A stretch of DNA of 58,814 bases from an uncultured Pelagibacteraceae bacterium (GTDB taxonomy: Bacteria > Pseudomonadota > Alphaproteobacteria > Pelagibacterales > Pelagibacteraceae): contig CACIOP010000008.1 of NCBI GenBank assembly GCA_902588315.1, positions 1 to 58,814 on the forward strand, written 5' to 3'. This document shows, one piece after another, positions 53,437 through 58,814 of this stretch. The notes under the pieces are model-generated. The model made no database searches. It worked only from the letters and a program-made list of their open reading frames with translations, and was not told the origin of the DNA. Both the position numbers and the translations under genes were made by a program. The number at the start of each line of letters is the position of its first letter. The stretch's first letter is position 1.

Positions 53437-54551
53437 TTATTATCGTTATAAAGGTTAATTGCGTATCTATCCGTCATACCAGATATAAAATCTGAAATAG
53501 CTCTATATTTGTCTTTAGTCAATTGCTCTTTAGTAAGAAATTTTCTAGGATTTGATTTAATTATTTTAAATAATTTCTTAATTATTATTTTACCTCTTTG
53601 ATTCCTATTGAGCACCGATTTATTATCATACATTCTATGTCTTAAAAATGATCTTATTTCTTGTTCTGAATTTTGTATTTTATCTGAAAAAGAAACTAAT
53701 AATTGATTTGATTTTAACACATCTTTTAATGACTTAATTTTAAGTTTTTTAATATTTTTCTCTGTATTACTTAGTAAATCTCTTATCATAATATCTATTG
53801 AGTCTCTTATGATTTGGTAAATAGCAATTTTATAGTTTTTTTTATTAATTTTGTTTTTATATTTTTGGTAAATATTTTTGAAAAAATCTAATTCAACTAA
53901 TTCTTCAAGTTTAAATAGGTTTGCTTTAATTCCATCCTGAATATCATGGTTATTATATGCAATATCATCTGATATAGCTGATATTTGAGCTTCTAATGAT
54001 GGATAAGTATTAAATTTAATCTTATTTTTGAAAACTCTTAAACCAATTAGTTTATTAATCATACCCAGATCATCTACTGGTCCATTATGTTTTAAAAGTC
54101 CTTCTAAAGTTTCAAGAGTTAAATTTAATCCAGCAAATTTAAAATATTTATTCTCTAAAAACATTACTATTCTTAGTGTCTGAAGATTGTGATCGAAACC
54201 TCCATAATTTTGCATACATTCATCTAAAGCATCCTCTCCTGCATGGCCAAATGGGGTATGACCTAAATCATGAGCAAGACTTAAGGTTTCAGCTAAATCT
54301 TCATTTAATTTTAGATATTTTGCAATTGATCTTGCTATTTGAGCAACTTCAATTGAATGAGTAATCCTTGTTCTAAAATGATCCCCTTCAGTGTTAACAA
54401 ATACTTGGGTTTTGTGCTTTAATCTTCTAAATGATGCGCTGTGTATTATCCGATCTCTGTCGCGTTGAAAAGGAGATCTGTATTTTGAATTAGCTTCTTT
54501 ATTAAGTCTGCCTTTACTTTTAAATACGCCTAACAAAGTGTCTTTTTTCAT
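53433..54551 (-). CDS. dgt: dGTPase-like HD-domain triphosphohydrolase
   Basis: Deoxynucleotide triphosphohydrolase, 372 aa. HD motifs: RRLKHKTQVFVNTEGDHFRTRITHSIEVAQIAR (read in parts) and LAHDLGHTPFGHAGEDALDE. It removes triphosphate from dNTPs and can limit nucleotide pools. It lies at the head of the dgt-argS run and is divergent from erpA over 50 bases. The alphaproteobacterial neighbours erpA and xthA are retained on the other strand. Confidence 0.93.
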   Translation of the reverse strand: MKKDTLLGVFKSKGRLNKEANSKYRSPFQRDRDRIIHSASFRRLKHKTQVFVNTEGDHFRTRITHSIEVAQIARSIAKYLKLNEDLAETLSLAHDLGHTPFGHAGEDALDECMQNYGGFDHNLQTLRIVMFLENKYFKFAGLNLTLETLEGLLKHNGPVDDLGMINKLIGLRVFKNKIKFNTYPSLEAQISAISDDIAYNNHDIQDGIKANLFKLEELVELDFFKNIYQKYKNKINKKNYKIAIYQIIRDSIDIMIRDLLSNTEKNIKKLKIKSLKDVLKSNQLLVSFSDKIQNSEQEIRSFLRHRMYDNKSVLNRNQRGKIIIKKLFKIIKSNPRKFLTKEQLTKDKYRAISDFISGMTDRYAINLYNDNK

Positions 54552-54601
54552 CCTTTAATTTAAATAATTAAGTATTATATTAGTAATATCAGTGTTCAGA
54601 C

Positions 54602-54919
54602 ATGATTAAAGAAATTAAATTTACGGATAAAGCGTTAAAACAAATAGATAATTTGTTGTCAAAAAAAGACAAAGGATCATTCTTCAGAATCGCTATCAAA
54701 GGCGGTGGATGTTCTGGTTTTCAATATGAATTTACATTTGATAAATCAAAACAAGATGATGATTTAAATTATCAAAATATTTTAATTGATAAAACTTCAG
54801 CTGATTTACTTAAAGGATCTGAGGTTGATTATGTGTCTGAACTTATAGGTGAACAATTCAAAATTTCTAATCCACAAACCAAATCTTCATGTGGTTGTGG
54901 AGTGTCTTTCTCACTTTAA
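54602..54919 (+). CDS. erpA: Iron-sulfur cluster insertion protein ErpA
   Basis: A-type Fe-S carrier, 105 aa. The three conserved cysteines are in GGGCSGFQYEF and SSCGCGVSF. The neighbours dgt and xthA are the usual ones for ErpA in alphaproteobacteria, which is why ErpA is chosen over IscA. Its stop overlaps the xthA start (TAATG). Confidence 0.93.
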   Translation: MIKEIKFTDKALKQIDNLLSKKDKGSFFRIAIKGGGCSGFQYEFTFDKSKQDDDLNYQNILIDKTSADLLKGSEVDYVSELIGEQFKISNPQTKSSCGCGVSFSL

Positions 54920-55695
54920 TGCTCATTTCAACTTGGAATGTAAACTCGGTAAGAGCAAGAATTGAGAATATCAAAAGCTATTTATTAAAATATAAACCTG
55001 ATATTTTAATGATGCAGGAAATCAAAACTGAAGATGTTAATTTTCCATATGATGATTTTTCATCAATGGATTATGAAAGTCATGTATTTGGTCAGAAAAG
55101 TTATAATGGTGTAGCGATCATCTCAAAAAATAAATTAAAAAATGTCAAAACAGATTTAATTAAGGATAAGTTAAAACAATCAAGAATAATTTCAGGTGAG
55201 TTTGAGCATAAGAAAAAAAATATACAATTAATAAATATTTATACCCCTAATGGTAATCCTGTAGATACAGAAAAATATGATTATAAAAAAGATTGGCTTG
55301 ATCAATTAATAAAACAATTAAAAACATTATCTAAAAAAAATTCAAACATTATTCTAGCAGGCGATTTCAATATAATCCCTTCAGCAGAAGATGTTTACAA
55401 TGTTAAAAGTTTTGAAGACGATGCTTTATACAGACTTGAAATAAGAAAAAAATTTAGAGAAATGATTAATCTTGGTTTTAATGATGTCTACAGACATTTT
55501 TATGAAGATAAAGAAGGTTATACATTTTGGGATTATATGAGAGGTGCATGGCAAAAAAATAATGGCATGAGGATAGATCATTTTTTAGTTTCAAATTCTA
55601 TAATTAATCAAATTAAAGATATTAATATTAATAAAGATCCACGTGGAAGAGAAAAGCCTTCTGATCACACACCAATTGAGATTAATTTAGCTTAA
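54919..55695 (+). CDS. xthA: Exodeoxyribonuclease III
   Basis: AP endonuclease and 3'-5' exonuclease for base-excision repair, 258 aa. Motifs: ISTWNVNSVRARI, LMMQEIKTE with the catalytic Glu, LAGDFNIIPS and the C-terminal RIDHFLVS and SDHTPI. I choose the ATG that overlaps the erpA stop by 1 base, because it begins exactly at the conserved ISTWNVNS; an upstream ATG would add 10 residues inside erpA. It overlaps the convergent Ldh gene by 9 bases. Confidence 0.95.
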   Translation: MLISTWNVNSVRARIENIKSYLLKYKPDILMMQEIKTEDVNFPYDDFSSMDYESHVFGQKSYNGVAIISKNKLKNVKTDLIKDKLKQSRIISGEFEHKKKNIQLINIYTPNGNPVDTEKYDYKKDWLDQLIKQLKTLSKKNSNIILAGDFNIIPSAEDVYNVKSFEDDALYRLEIRKKFREMINLGFNDVYRHFYEDKEGYTFWDYMRGAWQKNNGMRIDHFLVSNSIINQIKDININKDPRGREKPSDHTPIEINLA

Positions 55696-56685
55696 AGATT
55701 TAATTTTATTTACTAATTCTTGGTTAATATTTCTTGGACCAGTGTCCATTCTATTATTATGACGTCTTTCTCCAGGTAATCTTACTTCACCCATTGATTT
55801 CATTTTTTCAAAAAATTCCTCAGCATGTTTTTGCCAATTAGTTCCTGAGGTTTTATCTGGGTTAATGGCAAGAATAAATTCACCGCCACTTGGAGGACCG
55901 CCATCATTATTATCTTTGGCAGCAGTTTCAAAACTAAAATTATCCCCAACTAATGCACCTGCCATTAATTCTACCATCATTGCAATTGCAGATCCTTTGT
56001 AACCACCAAATGGCAATAGAACTCCACCATCAGCAATTTCCCCTGGATCAGTTGTTTCTTTACCATCTTTAGTTAAACCAGTGCCAAGTGGAACTTTGTG
56101 CCCTTCCCTTTTAGCAACTTGAACTTCTCCCATTGCCATTGAAGCAGTTGCCATATCATAAACAACTGGTGTTTTACCTGGACGTGGCCAAGCAAATGAA
56201 ATTGGGTTTGTTCCAAATAAGGGTTTTATTGCACCAGCAGGTGCTACAGCAGGCTTATAAGATGTACAAGCAAATGCTACCAAACCTTCTTCTGCTAATT
56301 TTTCAGTTTCAGGCCACATAGCAGCCATGTGATGAGAATTATTTATTGCTAACACAGCTACACCATTTTCTTTTGCTGCTTTTGCTAATTCAGGCAATCC
56401 TTTATTTAACACAACAGGTGCTAAACAATTATTTCCTTCAACTTTAATTACTGATGGAGAAATTTTTTTTACTTCAGGTTTCCCTTTTCCATTTATCTTT
56501 CCACCCTTAAGACCTGTTACATAAGCTGGCAATCTAAATAAACCATGTGATACAGAACCATCTCTTTCAGCATTTCTTATTAAGTCTGATAAAATTGATG
56601 CTGTTTCATCATCGCAACCATTTGCTAAAAGAGTTTTTTTAGCTAGTTCAAATATTTCGTCTAAAGTTAATGAAACTGTGCTCAT
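55687..56685 (-). CDS. Ldh-family NAD(P)-dependent oxidoreductase
   Basis: Malate/L-lactate-dehydrogenase-like (Ldh_2) enzyme, 332 aa. Visible family features: RNAERDGSVSHGLFRLPAYV near residue 38, VAVLAINNSHHMAAMWPE, LFGTNPISFAWPR and LLPFGGYKGSAIAMMVELMAGAL read in parts. Relatives reduce delta1-piperideine-2-carboxylate or pyrroline-2-carboxylate, or oxidise sulfolactate or ureidoglycolate; I cannot decide among them. The lack of nearby pathway genes does not help. It lies directly upstream of the xthA 3' end and 1 base from zur. Confidence 0.85.
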   Translation of the reverse strand: MSTVSLTLDEIFELAKKTLLANGCDDETASILSDLIRNAERDGSVSHGLFRLPAYVTGLKGGKINGKGKPEVKKISPSVIKVEGNNCLAPVVLNKGLPELAKAAKENGVAVLAINNSHHMAAMWPETEKLAEEGLVAFACTSYKPAVAPAGAIKPLFGTNPISFAWPRPGKTPVVYDMATASMAMGEVQVAKREGHKVPLGTGLTKDGKETTDPGEIADGGVLLPFGGYKGSAIAMMVELMAGALVGDNFSFETAAKDNNDGGPPSGGEFILAINPDKTSGTNWQKHAEEFFEKMKSMGEVRLPGERRHNNRMDTGPRNINQELVNKIKSLS

Positions 56686-57083
56686 TATTTTGATTTACAT
56701 TTTTTACATAAACCAAAAAATTCTAAATTATATTTGCTATATTTCATTCCAGAGTCATCTGAAAAATTAGATAAATATTTTGAAAGTTTTGAATTACTTA
56801 TTTCAGATACATTTTCGCAACTTTCACAAATTGAAAAAGCAGTTGCTTTTGAAACCTGACAGCTGGAATTTTGACAAGCTATAAAAGCATTTCTGCTTTC
56901 AATCTTATGGATTTTTCCTATTTCAACTAATTTATCTAATGCTCTGTAAACTTGCAGTGGCGCTTTAATTCCTTTTTTTTGAACATTAAAAAGGATTGAA
57001 TAAGCTTTCATTGGTCCACCAGATTTATCAATTAAATCAAAAATAATTTTTTGATTTTTAGAAAGGTTATGTTCTTTTTGCAT
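56685..57083 (-). CDS. zur: Zinc uptake regulator Zur (Fur family)
   Basis: Fur-family repressor of 132 aa. The helix-turn-helix is in IKAPLQVYRALDKLVEIGKIHKIE, read in parts; the structural-zinc Cys pairs are CESCENV and LCKKCKS. The operon znuC-znuB-zur and two palindromes upstream of znuA identify it as Zur in preference to Fur. It should repress the zinc importer when zinc is sufficient. It lies 24 bases after znuB and shares one base with the start of the Ldh gene. Confidence 0.88.
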   Translation of the reverse strand: MQKEHNLSKNQKIIFDLIDKSGGPMKAYSILFNVQKKGIKAPLQVYRALDKLVEIGKIHKIESRNAFIACQNSSCQVSKATAFSICESCENVSEISNSKLSKYLSNFSDDSGMKYSKYNLEFFGLCKKCKSK

Positions 57084-57107
57084 CTTTAAATTCTTATCAA
57101 TATGTTA

Positions 57108-57911
57108 TCAGTTTTTCAATTTAATCGATTGTTTTATTTTAAATAAAGATAGTATGAATAAAGCTAACGAGGCAGCTATTATTGATGGTCCTGAAGATGT
57201 ATTAAATTCTAATGACGAATACAAACCTAATACAACAGACAGCAATCCACCTATAATTGAAAATATAACCATTTTTTGTGGACTATCTGAGATGTTTCTA
57301 GCCATAGCAGCAGGTATAATTAACATACCTGTAATTAACAATAGACCAACCATTTTAATTGATATTGCTATTACAGCAGCCATCAAAATTGTAAATATTG
57401 CTTTCGCTCTATCTGGATTTAAACCTTCTGCCTCAGCTAATTCATAATTAACTGTTGATGCAAACAATGGTTTCCAAATCAGTTTTAGAACTAATAAAAT
57501 TAATGCTCCACCAGTCCAGATAATTAATAAGTCATCAGTTGTTACAGCTAATATGTCACCAAATAATAGACCCATAATATCAAAACGAATAAATGTTAAA
57601 AAACCAATAACTACTAATCCAACAGCTAATGAGGAATGTGCTAAAAGACCAAGCAAAGCATCCCCAGGTAAATTAGTTTTTTTCTGCAGTTGAATTAGAA
57701 TTAATGCGATTACTGAAGAAATTAAAAACACTGAAATAGCTATATTTAAATCTAAAGTATATGCCATTGTCACTCCAAGAAGCGCTGAATGAGCTAATGT
57801 ATCACCAAAATAAGATAATCTTCTCCATACTACAAAACAACCTAATGGTCCTGTTACAAATGCAATTCCTATTCCTGCAAATAATGCTCTTACAAAAAAA
57901 TCATCAAACAT
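57108..57911 (-). CDS. znuB: Zinc ABC transporter permease ZnuB
   Basis: Membrane permease of a zinc (or manganese) ABC importer, 267 aa with about eight helices. ABC-3 family text: DDFFVRALFAGIGIAFVTGPLGCFVVWRR (read in parts), GDTLAHSALLGVTMAY and the late LLITGMLIIPAAMARNIS. It starts 1 base after the znuC stop and is followed by zur. Zinc specificity is inferred from Zur and the boxes. Confidence 0.92.
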   Translation of the reverse strand: MFDDFFVRALFAGIGIAFVTGPLGCFVVWRRLSYFGDTLAHSALLGVTMAYTLDLNIAISVFLISSVIALILIQLQKKTNLPGDALLGLLAHSSLAVGLVVIGFLTFIRFDIMGLLFGDILAVTTDDLLIIWTGGALILLVLKLIWKPLFASTVNYELAEAEGLNPDRAKAIFTILMAAVIAISIKMVGLLLITGMLIIPAAMARNISDSPQKMVIFSIIGGLLSVVLGLYSSLEFNTSSGPSIIAASLALFILSLFKIKQSIKLKN

Positions 57912-57912
57912 A

Positions 57913-58659
57913 TTAATTTTTTTTTATTTCGCCCTCATCAGAATGAACATGGTCATGTTTATGTTCGTACACTGTTAAAATTTGGGAAGCTTTTTCTCCA
58001 AATAGAGCTTTGTATTCATTATTTTTGGCAACATCCATTGGTGATCCAGAGCAACATACGTGGCCATTTAAACAAACCACATGATCAGTTGCTGTCATAA
58101 CTGTATGCAAATCATGTGAAATTAATAAAATACCACAACTCAAAGTATCTGAAATATTTTTGATTAATTCATATAATGCTATTTCACCTGTATAATCTAC
58201 TCCTTGTACAGGTTCATCTAGTACAAGTAATTCAGGTTTTTTTGAAATTGCTCGTGCTATTAAAACTCTTTGAAACTCTCCTCCTGAAAGATTTCCTAAA
58301 TTCTTATTTTTTAAATGAATTACACCAGTTAATGATAAAGCCTCATCTATATCTTTTTCACTAATGCTTTCTGTAAGTAACATAAAATCACAAACCCTTA
58401 AAGGTAGGGTCCAATCTATTGAAATTTTTTGAGGAACATATCCAACTTTGTTAGTGTATTTTTCAACATTGCCCTCAATATTTTTATAAATACCTAAAGC
58501 AATTTTTGCAGTAGTGCTTTTGCCTGAACCATTTGGACCAATAAGTGTAACAATTTTACCCTTCTCCACTGTTAAAGAAACTCCTTCAACTAACCACTTA
58601 TTATTCTGCTTAAAACCAGCATTATGTAATTTTACTAATATGTTGTTTTCAGTACTCAT
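57913..58659 (-). CDS. znuC: Zinc ABC transporter ATPase ZnuC
   Basis: ATPase of the importer, 248 aa. Walker A GPNGSGKSTTAK, signature LSGGEFQRVLIARA, Walker B LLVLDEPVQGVD and switch His in ISHDLH. The C-terminal tail is His-rich (EHKHDHVHSDEG), as often seen in zinc systems. It is divergent from znuA over 71 bases that hold two Zur-box-like palindromes. Confidence 0.93.
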   Translation of the reverse strand: MSTENNILVKLHNAGFKQNNKWLVEGVSLTVEKGKIVTLIGPNGSGKSTTAKIALGIYKNIEGNVEKYTNKVGYVPQKISIDWTLPLRVCDFMLLTESISEKDIDEALSLTGVIHLKNKNLGNLSGGEFQRVLIARAISKKPELLVLDEPVQGVDYTGEIALYELIKNISDTLSCGILLISHDLHTVMTATDHVVCLNGHVCCSGSPMDVAKNNEYKALFGEKASQILTVYEHKHDHVHSDEGEIKKN

Positions 58660-58677
58660 ATATTGCTTGACTTCTAA

Positions 58678-58694
58678 ATGTTATATTATTACAT
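58678..58694. promoter_or_regulatory. Zur-box-like palindrome 1
   Basis: ATGTTATATTATTACAT is a 17-base palindrome with one broken pair relative to ATGTTATAxTATAACAT, a pattern matching known alphaproteobacterial Zur operators. It lies nearer znuC. A second box starts 18 bases further, which places both on the same DNA face roughly 1.7 turns apart. Confidence 0.7.
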
Positions 58695-58695
58695 A

Positions 58696-58712
58696 ATGTT
58701 ATATTATAACAA
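58696..58712. promoter_or_regulatory. Zur-box-like palindrome 2
   Basis: ATGTTATATTATAACAA contains the perfect core GTTATATTATAAC. It is the better of the two and lies 18 bases before znuA's ATG. Binding here would block the znuA promoter; together with box 1 it could shut both divergent transcripts, including zur itself. Confidence 0.75.
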
Positions 58713-58730
58713 CCAATTAAATATTTTATT

Positions 58731-58814
58731 ATGAAAACTCTAAAAAAAATACCTTTTATACTATCTATCCTATCATTTTTAACATTCTTTACATCAGTAA
58801 ACGCTGAAATCAAA
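58731..58814 (+). CDS. znuA: Zinc ABC transporter substrate-binding protein ZnuA (3'-partial)
   Basis: Only 28 codons are visible before the window ends. They encode a signal peptide, KTLKKIPFILSILSFLTFF followed by TSVNA and then EIK, as expected for a periplasmic binding protein. The divergent znuCB-zur operon and shared Zur-like boxes make ZnuA the natural assignment, but no mature domain can be read. Confidence 0.6.
   Translation, partial: MKTLKKIPFILSILSFLTFFTSVNAEIK

Overview
The window reads as a stretch of a free-living marine SAR11-type alphaproteobacterium (Pelagibacter-like). Supporting signs are very low GC, Lys/Asn/Ile-rich proteins, almost no spacer DNA (neighbouring genes often overlap by 1 to 26 bases), typically alphaproteobacterial gene clusters, and a tandem SAM-II/SAM-V riboswitch in front of metY, an arrangement described from Pelagibacter. 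There is no rRNA operon, CRISPR array, insertion sequence or prophage. Almost everything is recognisable housekeeping. The only gene-free stretch above 300 bases is 13133-13646.

Layout. 1-5000: proton-pumping pyrophosphatase (cut at the window edge), a BamE-like lipoprotein, a cytochrome bc1 assembly chaperone, rpmF-plsX-ihfA-merR-rpmG. 4971-7687: chorismate mutase, heme A synthase and metY under its double riboswitch. 7861-13132: rplM-rpsI-argC-small lipoprotein-hom and two exporters or carriers. 13133-17529: the only accessory-looking segment, with a 514-base intergenic region that holds a possible structured RNA, a minimal DNA alkyltransferase, a small membrane protein, a complete tyrosine recombinase with a 15-bp inverted repeat abutting its start codon, a two-domain glycosyltransferase and a GIY-YIG protein, ending beside tRNA-Glu. 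17547-30636: glpX, an SbmA/BacA-like transporter, a complex I NDUFS4-like subunit, tRNA-Pro, nhaA, a glutathione peroxidase, then a long minus-strand run (PhnP-like protein, tatD, metG, holB, tmk, D,D-carboxypeptidase, RlpA-like protein, mltB, rarD-like). 30723-34799: tRNA-Ser, sdhE, recG, DUF502, an M48 protease, tRNA-Lys. 34954-43755: tgt-ppi-coaD-gyrA-ssb divergent from uvrA, then a PuuD-like membrane protein. 43757-54551: secF-secD-yajC, serS-tatCBA-scpBA-nagZ-argS-dgt, all on the minus strand. 54602-58814: erpA-xthA, an Ldh-family dehydrogenase, and the zinc regulon zur-znuB-znuC divergent from znuA across two tandem Zur-box-like palindromes.

How the genes work together. Membrane energetics and export are prominent: PPase, bc1 and complex I assembly, heme A, SdhE, NhaA, Sec and Tat. 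Cell-envelope turnover is represented by the carboxypeptidase, MltB, NagZ and RlpA-like genes. Methionine supply is under S-adenosylmethionine control at metY, and zinc uptake is likely Zur-controlled. Several proteins that often bind structural zinc elsewhere (L32, L33, TGT, MetG) lack the cysteine ligands here. Several classic alphaproteobacterial clusters are thinned at this locus (no fabH, no queA, no surE/pcm), consistent with genome streamlining.

Most worth follow-up: the 514-base spacer with a foldable three-way-junction sequence, the recombinase-adjacent inverted repeat, the altered metal ligands in TGT and the PhnP-like protein, and the double riboswitch. No clearly new multi-gene system is visible. 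The recombinase and spacer segment is the best candidate for something undescribed, and that is inference.
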